Origin: Novipirellula aureliae
GTDB taxonomy: Bacteria; Planctomycetota; Planctomycetia; Pirellulales; Pirellulaceae
Reading direction: 5' to 3'
Assembly: GCF_007860185.1 (NCBI RefSeq)
Contig: NZ_SJPY01000009.1
Location: 88,316 to 152,315, forward strand
Length of the DNA stretch: 64,000 nt
Below the pieces are notes generated by a model, which was not told the DNA's origin, did no database searches, and saw only the letters and a list, made by a program, of their open reading frames with translations. Numbering within the stretch: the stretch's first letter is position 1; each line of letters begins with the position of its first letter. The translations under genes were made by a program, and so were the position numbers. Below, piece after piece: positions 16,123 through 25,032 of the stretch.

Positions 16123-18420
16123 ATGCCGAATCCGACGGAACGAGCGATCTTTCTACAAGCCATCGACGAGGAAAACCTCGACGATCGTTTGGCCTATCTC
16201 GATTCCGCTTGTGGTGACGATGCAACGCTCCGTGCGTCGGTCGAGGCTTTGTTAGCAGCTCATGAACGACCGGCCGTGCTGTTGGATCATCCTATCGGCA
16301 GCGATCGGACTCGATTCTCAATTCCCAGCGAGCTTGCTGAGCAGCCGCTCGAGCACATCGGGATGCAGATCGGTCCTTACAAGTTGATGGAACAGATCGG
16401 TGAGGGAGGTTTTGGTCTTGTCTTTGTTGCTGAGCAAGAGCAACCGGTTCGGCGACGAGTCGCATTAAAGATTGTCAAGCCTGGTGCGGCATCCAAAGAG
16501 ATCATTGCTCGTTTCGAGGGCGAACGCCAAGCCGTTGCGATGATGAACCATCCCAACATTGCGCAGGTGTTCGATGCCGGAGTGACAACGGACCATCGAC
16601 CGTACTTCGTGATGGAACTGGTGCGGGGGCTTCCGATCACGGAATTCTGCGACAAAAAACAAATGAATGTCCGCGAACGTTTGAAGCTAATGATCGACGT
16701 TTGCTCGGCCGTCCACCATGCGCATCAAAAAGGTGTCATCCATCGCGACATTAAGCCATCCAACGTGATGGTCACGCTACACGACAGCAAACCGGTTGCG
16801 AAAGTGATCGACTTCGGCGTCGCCAAGGCAATTGGACAAAGGCTGACCGACAAAACGGTCTACACTCGTTTTCACTCGATGATCGGCACACCGCTTTACA
16901 TGAGCCCCGAACAGGCGGAGATGAGTGGGCTAGACGTCGACACGCGGAGCGATATTTATTCGCTCGGTGTACTGTTGTACGAATTACTCGCTGGCACAAC
17001 GCCTTTTGACCGAGGACGGATGGACTCGGCAGGCCTGGATGAAATGCGCCGGATCATTCGTGAAGAAGAACCACCACGGCCAAGCACACGACTTTCGACG
17101 CAAGACAAGGCGCTGTCCACGATCGCGGATCGGCGTCGGGTCGATTTGCATCGCTTGGCATCCACCTTGCGTGGCGATCTCGATTGGATCGTCATGAAGT
17201 CGCTCGAAAAAGACCGCTCGCGGCGATACGACTCCGCAGCATCGTTAGCGGATGACGTTCGCCATTACCTGAGTGGAGAACCGATCGTCGCGCGACCGCC
17301 AAGCGCTGTCTACCAATTTCAAAAATTTGCACGCCGTCATCGTGTCGCCATCATTACGGCTGTTCTGGTTGGTTGTACGATGATCGCAGGGACGGCGGCG
17401 AGTTTGTGGCAAATGTCCAAGGCAATCAAGGCCCAACAGGAACTTGAGACATTCGCGGCGAATTTGACGCAGGCGAGTGTTTTGGTCGCTAGCGGCCAGA
17501 CACACGCCGACGCGGGTCGGTGGAGCGAAGCAGCGCGAGACTACGACGACGCCATTTCGATCCAACCGACCTTCTTCCTGCCACGCGTTCAACGGGCCCA
17601 CCTTTATGCTCGGATTTACCTCTGGCCGGAAGCCGCGAAAGACTACTTGATTGCCTTGGATACCGGGGCTTCGACATCTCATCCTCAGTGGTGGGGAGTG
17701 CCTGCTCTGTTTCTTTATACCGGACACAATGAGGGATTCGCACGACTGACGGAACAGTATCGGCACGACATACTCCAGAATACCGACGAACCCAAGTGGT
17801 CGATGCTGCGTGGATTGGTTGTCAGCGATCAAGCCGATCCGTCGAAGCACGGGCAAGCCCTCGCTGAATTGGCGCAAAGTTGGCTGGAAATGCCTCCGCC
17901 GGGGCCGCCACCCGGCTTTGATGATCCGCTTGGCTTTGATGATCCAATGAGCCAGTACGAAGGTCCGCCCCCGGGCCCACCGGGTGACGGGCGACCACGC
18001 GAAATCCTGCCACCGTTGATGTGTCAATACATTACTGCGTTGGCAGAGCTGCGCGTCAATCATTTCGATTTAGCGATCAATTTGCTCCTCGATGCAGAGG
18101 CCGCCCCGCATTGGCCCGACCGATACCTGGTACATGCACCATTAGCATTGGCCTATCACTACAACGGCAAGAGTGAACTGGCCAAACGGTCGCTTGATCT
18201 CTCAAGTGAATCGATCCGTGATGTGCTAAGCGAACTTCAAGAGCATCCACAGGAAAGCGGATCGACACAGTGGAACGACGTTGTCGAATCGCTGCTAATT
18301 CACGACGAAGCATCGAGGGCCATTCTTGGCACCCCCTCTTCATTGGGGGCAAACGTCTATCAAGTTCGAAATGCGTCGCTGGATGAAATCATGCGGCCGA
18401 ATACCCTACAATCCGAATAG
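16123..18420 (+). CDS. Membrane Ser/Thr protein kinase with TPR-like C-terminus
   Basis: A 765-aa Hanks-type kinase if started at ATG 16123 (MPNPTERAIFLQAI, the usual N-terminus of planctomycete kinases). The kinase domain spans about 80-375: GEGGFG glycine loop, VALKIV lysine, HRDIKPSN catalytic loop, DFGVAK metal motif, GTPLYMSPEQ activation end. All key residues are present. A single membrane segment at about 408-430 (VAIITAVLVGCTMIAGTAAS) places the C-terminal half outside, where TPR-like helices (DAGRWSEAARDYDDAI) and a Pro/Gly-rich insert (PPPGPPPGFDDPLG) are seen. Signals sensed outside would drive phosphorylation inside. In planctomycetes such kinases often pair with ECF sigma factors; none adjoins this one. 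A promoter just upstream suggests its own transcript. Confidence 0.93.
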   Translation: MPNPTERAIFLQAIDEENLDDRLAYLDSACGDDATLRASVEALLAAHERPAVLLDHPIGSDRTRFSIPSELAEQPLEHIGMQIGPYKLMEQIGEGGFGLVFVAEQEQPVRRRVALKIVKPGAASKEIIARFEGERQAVAMMNHPNIAQVFDAGVTTDHRPYFVMELVRGLPITEFCDKKQMNVRERLKLMIDVCSAVHHAHQKGVIHRDIKPSNVMVTLHDSKPVAKVIDFGVAKAIGQRLTDKTVYTRFHSMIGTPLYMSPEQAEMSGLDVDTRSDIYSLGVLLYELLAGTTPFDRGRMDSAGLDEMRRIIREEEPPRPSTRLSTQDKALSTIADRRRVDLHRLASTLRGDLDWIVMKSLEKDRSRRYDSAASLADDVRHYLSGEPIVARPPSAVYQFQKFARRHRVAIITAVLVGCTMIAGTAASLWQMSKAIKAQQELETFAANLTQASVLVASGQTHADAGRWSEAARDYDDAISIQPTFFLPRVQRAHLYARIYLWPEAAKDYLIALDTGASTSHPQWWGVPALFLYTGHNEGFARLTEQYRHDILQNTDEPKWSMLRGLVVSDQADPSKHGQALAELAQSWLEMPPPGPPPGFDDPLGFDDPMSQYEGPPPGPPGDGRPREILPPLMCQYITALAELRVNHFDLAINLLLDAEAAPHWPDRYLVHAPLALAYHYNGKSELAKRSLDLSSESIRDVLSELQEHPQESGSTQWNDVVESLLIHDEASRAILGTPSSLGANVYQVRNASLDEIMRPNTLQSE

Positions 18421-18460
18421 GTACCGTCCAAGCGGGGACAGCCAACGTGCGTGATGTTCG

Positions 18461-18510
18461 AAAGGACCGCGAATTCAGTAACCTTCCTCATTCGCGGAGC
18501 GTTCCTTTTT
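18461..18510. terminator. Hairpin plus T-run between convergent genes
   Basis: CCGCGAAT (18467-18474) and ATTCGCGG (18490-18497) form a perfect 8-bp stem, with outer AAAGGA/TCCTTT arms and a T5 run on the plus strand. It sits between the kinase stop (18420) and the convergent aldolase stop (18488), overlapping the latter's 3' end, and may stop transcription from both sides. Confidence 0.5.
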
Positions 18511-19471
18511 CGTGAATGTCGCACAGATCCGATAGGCTTTGCGATCGAGATTCGGTTTCGGTTAGCACGTTCATACTTCGCAAAATCTTCGCGACGCTTT
18601 CGCGTTGAGGATCTAGGAATCGATGAAACGGATCTGCAGGCAGGTCGCTACAAATACCAAGTAGTGACAATGCGGACTTGGTCGCCTTGATGTGACGCGA
18701 TGCGTATTTCCCGATGTCATATATCTTTTGGAAGACAAGGATCTGAGCTTGCTTCTCTGCAACGGTCTGGTCGTCGCCACTGCATAGTGCTCGATGGCAC
18801 TCGACGAACAGTTGGGGCAACACGTTGGCACCGCCGCAAACGCCGCCGTCACCGCCAAGCCGATGAGCTTCGACCAATTTAGCTTCGGGACCGATCAGGA
18901 TTGACCAATCGGGACGCTTCAGCTTCAACTTGCAGAGCTGAGCAAAGTAGCCAAGGTCACCACTACTGTCTTTTACGCCGACAATCGATTCGATACGTGA
19001 CAGTTTGCCGAGCGTGTCGATCTCAAACCAGACTTTTGTCAGATCAGGCATGTTGTAGAGCATCAACGGCAGCGGAATCCGTGGAGCGATCTCCTGAACA
19101 TAGGCGGTCAGCTCGGTCTGTCCGGCAGGGAAATAGTAGGGTGTCGTCAGAACGGCGGCCGATGCACCGCAATCCGCTGCGTCTTTCGCTAGTTCGACCG
19201 ATTCGACAAACGCGGTGTCCGTCACTCCGACTAGCACTGGTACACGGCCGTTCACGATTCCCAAGGTTTTCCGAATCATCTCACGCCGTAGTCGGTAACT
19301 CAGACTCGGTGCCTCGCCAGTGGTTCCGAGAATGAAGATTCCAGCCACGCCGGCATCGATGACACGATCAAGAAGTCTTTCCAATCCTTCTAGGTCGAGT
19401 TCATCTCGCTGCGCAAGCGGCGTGATCAATGGCGGCACGATGCCTCGCAGTTGGCGTCGATCTTGGTTCAT
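18488..19471 (-). CDS. DapA/N-acetylneuraminate lyase family aldolase
   Basis: A 327-aa class I aldolase of the dihydrodipicolinate synthase superfamily, from ATG 19471 ([19 protein letters not shown]); an upstream in-frame start adds 22 residues of non-family sequence. Visible motifs: [10 protein letters not shown] (pyruvate carboxylate binding), PYYFP, YNMP, and the Schiff-base lysine in [10 protein letters not shown] (about residue 165). Members condense or cleave pyruvate with an aldehyde: dapA, nanA, kdgD and others. The longer C-terminus and the lack of lysine-pathway neighbours argue against dapA itself; a sugar-acid or sialic-acid-type substrate is more likely. It is divergent from a YidR-like propeller gene, with 176 bp between the start codons. 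Substrate not determined. Confidence 0.88.
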   Translation of the reverse strand: MNQDRRQLRGIVPPLITPLAQRDELDLEGLERLLDRVIDAGVAGIFILGTTGEAPSLSYRLRREMIRKTLGIVNGRVPVLVGVTDTAFVESVELAKDAADCGASAAVLTTPYYFPAGQTELTAYVQEIAPRIPLPLMLYNMPDLTKVWFEIDTLGKLSRIESIVGVKDSSGDLGYFAQLCKLKLKRPDWSILIGPEAKLVEAHRLGGDGGVCGGANVLPQLFVECHRALCSGDDQTVAEKQAQILVFQKIYDIGKYASRHIKATKSALSLLGICSDLPADPFHRFLDPQRESVAKILRSMNVLTETESRSQSLSDLCDIHEKGTLRE

Positions 19472-19647
19472 GTGTAAACTGTCTCGGGTTGGTTTCGCGT
19501 GGAGGATGTCGCACCCAAATAATTCGCGTCTATCCACCGCGTCTATCTACTCCGAACGGTGCGAGCGTCGTATCCGATGTTTACCTTACATGGACGCACC
19601 ATGGAATTCCAGGTGTGATAAAAATGAATATCGATGAGGTGGCTTGA

Positions 19648-21012
19648 TTGAATTCGTCTGTCGAGCGACAACTGACGCACGCCCCCTATGGACATCTATT
19701 GACAAACGCCGGGACATGGTCGGCGGATGGGCAATGGATTGTGTACGATATTCGAAGCACTGCGGACGGCAGTGACTTTAACGGTACCCGCATTGAACGA
19801 GTCAACACGAAAAGCGGTAGAGTAGAGATTCTTTATCAATCGCAAGCGGATGCTTGTTGTGGTGTGGTTACCGCTTCACCTACCGACGATCGTATCGTCT
19901 TCATCCACGGTCCCGAGAATCCAACGTCCGATTGGACCTACAACGCTTGTCATCGCCGAGGGGTCATCGTCCGAATGGACGATCCGGAAACAGCAATCAC
20001 TTTGGATGCCCGCGATCTGACGCCTCCGTTCACCGCCGGAGCGCTGCGTGGCGGATCCCATGTGCATACCTTTTCACCTGACGGCAAATGGATAGCCTTC
20101 ACCTACGAGGACCATCTACTTTGGACATTGGGAGATTCTGGCACGCATGACGTGAACCAGCGTGGTATCGGCATTAGCGTGCCGGCAGGTCCAGTCGTTG
20201 TCGGGCGTGGGCATGCTCGCAACCACGACGGGTCGCATTTCACCGTCCTAGTCACACGTACCGCGAATCATCCGATACCAGGGTCCGATGAAATCAGCCG
20301 TGCTTTTGAGGACGGATGGGTGGGCCTCGACGGCTATCTTCGCCTCGATGGCAAACGCCAACATCGAGCGATCGCTTTTCAAGGACAAGTCGTTACGGCG
20401 GAGGGTGAGTCGGTCAGCGAAGCCTTTATCGTTGACCTGCCAGAGGATCTAACTCGTGAACAGGGTGCCCCCTTGGAAGGAACAGCTACCACTCGCCCGG
20501 CTCCGCCCGATGGCGTTGTACAAAGACGGCTAACCTTTACTTCGGACCGCAAGCATCCAGGCATTCAAGGAGTTCGGCATTGGTTGCGAAGTTCACCCGA
20601 CGGCACTCAGATCGCTTTCTTAATGAAGGATGACCAGGGCATCGTCCAACTTTGGACCGTTTCACCAAACGGCGGTTCGCCAAAGCAACTCACCGATAAC
20701 CCAAATGACATCGCTTCGGCATTCACTTGGAGCTGCGACGGCCAGTGGATCGCTCACGCCATGGATCAAGACGTGTGCGTTACCAATGCAAGTACCGGAG
20801 AAACCGTTCGGCTAACGCAGCAATCCAACGCGGGGCAAGCACCCAGCGTACCGTCACCAAAGGACTCCCGGGCTGGCAGCCTACGCCACCCGCCGCGTCC
20901 TGAAGCATTCGTGTTTTCACCCGATGGAAAACGGATTGCTTATGTCCGGCCGGTAACCGCGAACGGGCAAACCTGGAACCAAATCTTTGTTTGTGAGGTT
21001 AGTGATCAATGA
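19648..21012 (+). CDS. YidR-like DUF3748 beta-propeller protein
   Basis: A 454-aa protein starting at TTG 19648, supported by GAGGTGG five bases upstream. It begins RQLTHAPYGHLLTNAGTW, then SADGQWIVYDIR, RIERVNTKSG, VFIHGPENP and CHRRGVIVRMDD, which match E. coli YidR (DUF3748) as I remember it. Several TolB/WD-like blade motifs (FSPDGKWIAF, SSPDGTQIAF, FSPDGKRIAY) show a propeller fold. No signal peptide is visible, so it is probably cytoplasmic. YidR's function is unknown; in enterobacteria it lies near sugar-acid genes. Here it is divergent from an aldolase of the DapA/NanA family, which again suggests a link to sugar-acid metabolism. Confidence 0.85.
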   Translation: MNSSVERQLTHAPYGHLLTNAGTWSADGQWIVYDIRSTADGSDFNGTRIERVNTKSGRVEILYQSQADACCGVVTASPTDDRIVFIHGPENPTSDWTYNACHRRGVIVRMDDPETAITLDARDLTPPFTAGALRGGSHVHTFSPDGKWIAFTYEDHLLWTLGDSGTHDVNQRGIGISVPAGPVVVGRGHARNHDGSHFTVLVTRTANHPIPGSDEISRAFEDGWVGLDGYLRLDGKRQHRAIAFQGQVVTAEGESVSEAFIVDLPEDLTREQGAPLEGTATTRPAPPDGVVQRRLTFTSDRKHPGIQGVRHWLRSSPDGTQIAFLMKDDQGIVQLWTVSPNGGSPKQLTDNPNDIASAFTWSCDGQWIAHAMDQDVCVTNASTGETVRLTQQSNAGQAPSVPSPKDSRAGSLRHPPRPEAFVFSPDGKRIAYVRPVTANGQTWNQIFVCEVSDQ

Positions 21013-21232
21013 ACCTATGGCCTCAGATAACGATACCGTCGCGAAATAGCATCCATTGGGACGATAGCGGATGCAAAGCGGTGGCGCACAAAAAGAGTGG
21101 GTTGAAGCAATGTGAGTAGGAGACGGATTGCAGAAACCCGAATAGGATCGTTTTTCGTCATTGCAGCACCTTGTCAACGGAATGAATTCCGTTTTACGTC
21201 GGCTCATGGTTTTAAGAAAGAAAGATATTTTG

Positions 21233-22558
21233 ATGAAATTGAACATGAAGCAAATGATCGGATTGGAACTCTTGATTCTCCTGCTTGCCATGTTACTTCA
21301 ACCATCCGCATTCGCTGAGGACATGGTTGCCAAGAGTCCGTTTCGTTCGATTTTCCTCGGCAATGATCTGACCCATTGGCATGGCGAAGCGACGATGGAC
21401 CCGCGAGTGCTCTCGGCGATGCCGGACGCGGAGCGGGCGATCAAGATGGATGAGTGGCAAAAGGATGCTGTCGCACATTGGACCGCGAAAGACGGTGAGT
21501 TAATCAACGATGGCCACGGCGTCTTTCTGACATCCGATGAAGTTTATGGTGACTTCGAATTGTTGATCCAGTACAAGACGATCCCTTCCGCCGATAGCGG
21601 GATCTATCTCAAGTCGAATCCTCAAGTGCAGATTTGGAACCACAAGGCCGAAAAACTCTCCGCTGGACAGGACAAGGGATCGGGTGGACTCTGGAATAAC
21701 TCACCCGGTGCTGCGGGCAAAGATCCAAGTCAGATCGCTGATCGCCCCTTTGGCGAGTGGAACGAGTTTAGGATCCAGCAGGTTGGAGCGCGTACGAGCG
21801 TTTGGCTCAATGGCAAACACGTTGTCGATCACGCAACCATGGAAAACTACTGGGACCGAAAAATGCCATTGGTTCCCAAAGGCCCGATCCAACTGCAGAC
21901 GCACGGTGGTGAGATTCGCTGGCGCGAGATTAAAATCCGCGAGATTGATAGCGAGGAAGCCAATCAGATACTGCGTTCCCATCGCAGCGAGGGTTTCCAA
22001 TCGCTGTTCAATGGGAAGGATTTAAGCGATTGGGAGGGAGACGTTGAAAACTACGAGGTGGTCGGCGGCGCGATCCGCTGTAGACCTGGTACCGGTGGCG
22101 TCTTGCATACCGAGGAAGAATATGCTGACTTCATCGCCAGGGTCGAGTTCAAGTTGCCGCCCGCTGGGAATAATGGGTTGGCAATCCGCTATCCCGGATC
22201 AGGCGATCCAGCCTATACGGGGATGTGTGAATTGCAAGTTCTCGATACCGAGCATCCCAACTATGCGAAAATTGATCCTCGTCAAGCTCACGGTTCCGCC
22301 TATGGAATGATCCCAGCACATCGCGGGTATTTGCGTCCTACCGGGGAGTGGAATTTCCAAGAGGTGACGGTCCAGGGAACCAAGATCAAAGTCGAACTGA
22401 ACGGCTCCGTGATTCTTGACGGTGATCTTGCCGATGTGACTGAGTTCATGGCAAACACACCCCACCCAGGCAAGGATCGCAAAAGTGGATTCTTTGGTTT
22501 TGCCGGCCACGGGGATGCCGTTGAATTCCGAAATGTGGAAATCAAGCGATTGCCGTAA
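21233..22558 (+). CDS. Exported protein with two DUF1080 domains
   Basis: A 441-aa product if started at ATG 21233 (MKLNMKQM, hydrophobic core, AFAED cleavage); three upstream in-frame starts give an unlikely N-terminus. Two concanavalin-like DUF1080 domains are visible: about 35-245 (FRSIFLGNDLTHWHGE ... DSGIYLKSNPQVQIW ... EWNEFRIQQVG ... GPIQLQTHGGEIRWREIKI) and about 250-441 (FQSLFNGKDLSDWEGD ... NGLAIRYPG ... GFFGFAGHGDAVEFRNVEIK). Some relatives act as 3-keto-glycoside hydrolases (PF06439). The DSGIYLK and DNGLAIR motifs are at the expected places. Periplasmic sugar processing is likely. The strand is shared with the YidR-like gene, 220 bp upstream. Confidence 0.9.
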   Translation: MKLNMKQMIGLELLILLLAMLLQPSAFAEDMVAKSPFRSIFLGNDLTHWHGEATMDPRVLSAMPDAERAIKMDEWQKDAVAHWTAKDGELINDGHGVFLTSDEVYGDFELLIQYKTIPSADSGIYLKSNPQVQIWNHKAEKLSAGQDKGSGGLWNNSPGAAGKDPSQIADRPFGEWNEFRIQQVGARTSVWLNGKHVVDHATMENYWDRKMPLVPKGPIQLQTHGGEIRWREIKIREIDSEEANQILRSHRSEGFQSLFNGKDLSDWEGDVENYEVVGGAIRCRPGTGGVLHTEEEYADFIARVEFKLPPAGNNGLAIRYPGSGDPAYTGMCELQVLDTEHPNYAKIDPRQAHGSAYGMIPAHRGYLRPTGEWNFQEVTVQGTKIKVELNGSVILDGDLADVTEFMANTPHPGKDRKSGFFGFAGHGDAVEFRNVEIKRLP

Positions 22559-22616
22559 AGCGGCTATCGCTGCTCGATCTTCCCGAGCATGACCGTGTTT
22601 TCGTTCCCGATTCGAC

Positions 22617-24191
22617 TCAGGAATTGGCTGCGGTCGCAGACGCCGGGCCGGCACCGTAGTAGTGCACATCCTGTTGTGGGTATGGGAATGAAATCCCGGC
22701 TTCGTCAAACTTGCGTTTGATCGCTCGGGTGACTTCGGTTTTGACCTGCCACCAGTCACTGGTGTTGACCCACGGACGACAGACAATGTTGACCGAGGAG
22801 TCGGCCAGTTCATGGGTCACAACAACCGGTTCAGGATCACGAAGGACCAGCTTGTTGTTGGCCAAGACCTCTTTCATTAGGTTTTCGGCTTGTTCGAAGT
22901 CATCATCGTATCCGATGCCAAACTCCATATCGACGCGGCGAGTGGGGTTGGCGGTAATGTTGGTGATCACGTTGTTCCAAATTTCATTGTTAGGAACATG
23001 AATGGTTTGATTGTCGAATGTGCGAAAGGTGGTGGAGACCAGATTCATCTGTGCAATCGTTCCTGTAATGCCACCGGCGTTGACCACATTGCCGACATCA
23101 AATGGTCGATTGATCAGAATCATCAGCCCGCTAGCAAAATTACTGAGCGTGCCCTGCAAGGCCAAGCCGACCACCAATCCCGTGGCACCGATGGCCGCTA
23201 AGACTGGCGTGATATCGACTTCTAAAGCCGTCAGGGCGATTGCAAACCCGATCAACATGACGAGGTTCTTGATCGTGCTGGAGATCAAATTCTCCGCCAG
23301 CTGGCTGAGTTTCAGTTTCCGTTCGAGCAGCCAATTGACGATTCTCGCGATAATTTTCGCCAACAGGTAGGTAATGAGCAGAATGAAGGCGAAGCGTCCG
23401 AGATTCCAAGCCTGTCGCTGGCCCCCTTCCTTGGACGTCATCCAGCCGACAATCCCGGCCCAAGCGGAAGCGGCATCGGAGGTGTCAAGGTCGATGCCCG
23501 AAACCTCCTTTGCATAGGTGCGGTATTCTTCGACCTCGCCACCCTTGGCCTCGAGCGAATCGAGCACGACTTCCAACCGATCGCTGAGGGCGGTTTTCTG
23601 GTCTTGTAGTACGGGGACACTGGTGAGCATCTTGTCTTTGAGTTCGCTTGCCGAATCCGTGATTTCAGACGGTATGTCGGACTCATCGGCAGCAACTTGG
23701 TCAACCGTATCGGCATTCTCTGGATCCGAATCACCTTGGTCCTCGACGGCATCCTTGTCGACTCCAAGTTCTTCTTGGGCGGCAGTGGTGACAGCCTTCT
23801 CCTCGAGTGCGGCTGCCTCCGTTACCGTTTTCGTAATCACTTTGGCGACCTTCAGCGATTTCTTGGCGGCCTGATCATCGTCGGCCCCCAAGGCTTCATT
23901 GGCCTTCTTCACACCCATTTGGACCGAGGAGACCTCGCGAGCCTTCGCGCGCAATAGCTTGAACCAGGCATCCGACTCGACCTGTAATTCGGGCTTTGTC
24001 AGCGGCTTCACCATCACCTTTAATTGGTCGAGTGGGATTTCTGGATCGATCGTGGTGTGGGCTGTGTACTCGGAATTCTCCGGGGACGCGTCTTCTGCTG
24101 CCTGGGATGTAGGGCTTGATAATGCAAGGCAGGCCAGGATTGTTATTGTCGTCGTCCAGGGCCAGAGCGTGGTTGGGATGGCATTTTTCAT
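22617..24191 (-). CDS. Mechanosensitive ion channel, MscS family, with long periplasmic coil
   Basis: A 524-aa channel protein from ATG 24191 with a signal peptide (about 1-31) and an unusually long, acidic, coiled N-terminal region (32-250). The MscS core follows: membrane segments at about 265-290 and 300-325, the pore helix ATGLVVGLALQGTLSNFASG (about 345-365), the beta domain (NRPFDVGNVVNAGGITGTI ... STTFRTFDNQTIHVPNNEIW) and the C-terminal alpha/beta domain ending near 505. It releases solutes upon hypo-osmotic shock. The N-terminal extension resembles periplasmic domains of MscK/MscM-type channels, though shorter. Convergent with the DUF1080 gene, 58 bp away. Confidence 0.93.
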   Translation of the reverse strand: MKNAIPTTLWPWTTTITILACLALSSPTSQAAEDASPENSEYTAHTTIDPEIPLDQLKVMVKPLTKPELQVESDAWFKLLRAKAREVSSVQMGVKKANEALGADDDQAAKKSLKVAKVITKTVTEAAALEEKAVTTAAQEELGVDKDAVEDQGDSDPENADTVDQVAADESDIPSEITDSASELKDKMLTSVPVLQDQKTALSDRLEVVLDSLEAKGGEVEEYRTYAKEVSGIDLDTSDAASAWAGIVGWMTSKEGGQRQAWNLGRFAFILLITYLLAKIIARIVNWLLERKLKLSQLAENLISSTIKNLVMLIGFAIALTALEVDITPVLAAIGATGLVVGLALQGTLSNFASGLMILINRPFDVGNVVNAGGITGTIAQMNLVSTTFRTFDNQTIHVPNNEIWNNVITNITANPTRRVDMEFGIGYDDDFEQAENLMKEVLANNKLVLRDPEPVVVTHELADSSVNIVCRPWVNTSDWWQVKTEVTRAIKRKFDEAGISFPYPQQDVHYYGAGPASATAANS

Positions 24192-24421
24192 ATCGTCGTG
24201 TCCATTAACGGGCGTTATATGCTGGTTGATTAACGTGCCCCAACAGGCTAAATCAATTTTGGATCAGTCACAATTACCGACACGGAGCGGGGTGTGTAGG
24301 GGCGCCGATGGGAACAGAATATTTCCTTGAAGTTTCGAATCATCACCTACAACTTGAGGGGAAGAATCGTTGTCACCCGTCGTCGGACCGCTTTTCTTTG
24401 CCCATTGCCTTGCCACCGCTT

Positions 24422-24537
24422 GATTCTAGGCTTGGCAAAAGAGTGGCTTGGGCATCTTGCCCCAGAATAGGCTGCGGCTGGAAGCCACAGCCACGACAGA
24501 TTCTTACTCTCATTCTCCGTTGTGACAAAGCACTAGC
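24422..24537 (-). repeat. Dispersed composite repeat, copy 1
   Basis: Read on the minus strand this segment contains, in order, GCTAGTGCTTTGTCACAACG, a GAGAATGAGAGTA motif, GTGGCTGTGGCTTCCAGCCG, a GGGGCAAGATGCCC stretch and CACTCTTTTGCCAAGCC. The same modules in the same order occur at 36951-37094 on the plus strand, and partly at 47.3-47.5, 59.1-59.3 and 61.2 kb. Confidence 0.7.
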
Positions 24538-24550
24538 CTACTTGAGCGAG

Positions 24551-24567
24551 CTAGGCAACGCGCCTAG
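24551..24567 (+). other. Short hairpin upstream of the riboswitch
   Basis: CTAGGC-AACGC-GCCTAG is a perfect 6-bp stem 22 bases upstream of the guanidine-III motif, in the probable leader of the exporter transcript. It may end upstream transcription or be part of the leader fold; no U-tract follows it. Confidence 0.4.
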
Positions 24568-24589
24568 ACTGAAAGGAGTATATGACGTT

Positions 24590-24630
24590 CCGGACGAGAC
24601 GCGCCGTACCCGGTTAAGACAAGACGACGC
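24590..24630 (+). ncRNA. Guanidine-III (ykkC-III) riboswitch
   Basis: A 41-nt segment that matches the guanidine-III aptamer as I remember it from the Thermobispora structure at all but about five positions, with identical length and no gaps. Seen directly: CCGGACGAG (24590-24598), CGCCGTACCCGG (24602-24613) and GACAAGACG (24618-24626). The pairing CCGG/CCGG forms P1; GCGCCGT (24601-24607) and ACGACGC (24624-24630) form P2 of the pseudoknot with one A-C mismatch. The aptamer is followed at once by T7, and the exporter ribosome-binding site GGAG comes 20 nt later. Position in front of a Gdx-type guanidinium exporter is exactly the expected context. Whether it acts on translation or termination cannot be read off. 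Confidence 0.9.
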
Positions 24631-24661
24631 TTTTTTTCTAACTTTCCTCGGGAGCGTTGTC

Positions 24662-24985
24662 ATGAACGTTTGGTTCATTCTTTTGCTGGCCGGACTACTG
24701 GAAATCGCCTGGGCAATTGGCTTGAAATACAGTGATGCCTTCACCAGGTTTTGGCCAAGTGTTTGGACGGTGTTGGCCTACATTGCCAGTATCTTGTTGC
24801 TATCGCTCGCTGTTCGCCAGATCCCGATTGGGACCGCCTACCCGGTGTGGATGGGGATCGGAGCACTCGGAACAGCGGTCTTCGGAATTGTATTCTTAGG
24901 TGAATCGACATCGCTTTGGCGATTGTTGTTCTTAATGCTGCTAGTCATCTCGCTAGCCGGATTGAAATTATCGTCCGAGGTTTAG
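24662..24985 (+). CDS. gdx: Small multidrug resistance family guanidinium exporter (Gdx/SugE type)
   Basis: A 107-aa protein with four membrane helices, started at ATG 24662 with GGAG seven bases upstream. The conserved glutamate lies in the first helix (LLEIAWAIGLKYSDAF), and the LPIGTAYPVW-like segment reads QIPIGTAYPVWMGIGALG, followed by GIVFLGES and GLKLSSEV, which is the SugE/Gdx pattern and not the EmrE one. Gdx proteins exchange guanidinium for two protons. The guanidine-III riboswitch in its leader independently supports this. A DoxX-family gene follows after 47 bp and may share the transcript. Possible alternative: a quaternary ammonium exporter of the same fold. Confidence 0.93.
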   Translation: MNVWFILLLAGLLEIAWAIGLKYSDAFTRFWPSVWTVLAYIASILLLSLAVRQIPIGTAYPVWMGIGALGTAVFGIVFLGESTSLWRLLFLMLLVISLAGLKLSSEV

Positions 24986-25032
24986 CATGGTTTTCTATCA
25001 GCCCCGGCACCCCCTCGAATCTCGAGAATCAA

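Noticed and set aside
24308-24661. N-terminal extension of the SMR exporter to 24308
   Set aside because: The extension is translated from the composite repeat and the riboswitch; the family start and the ribosome-binding site fit ATG 24662.
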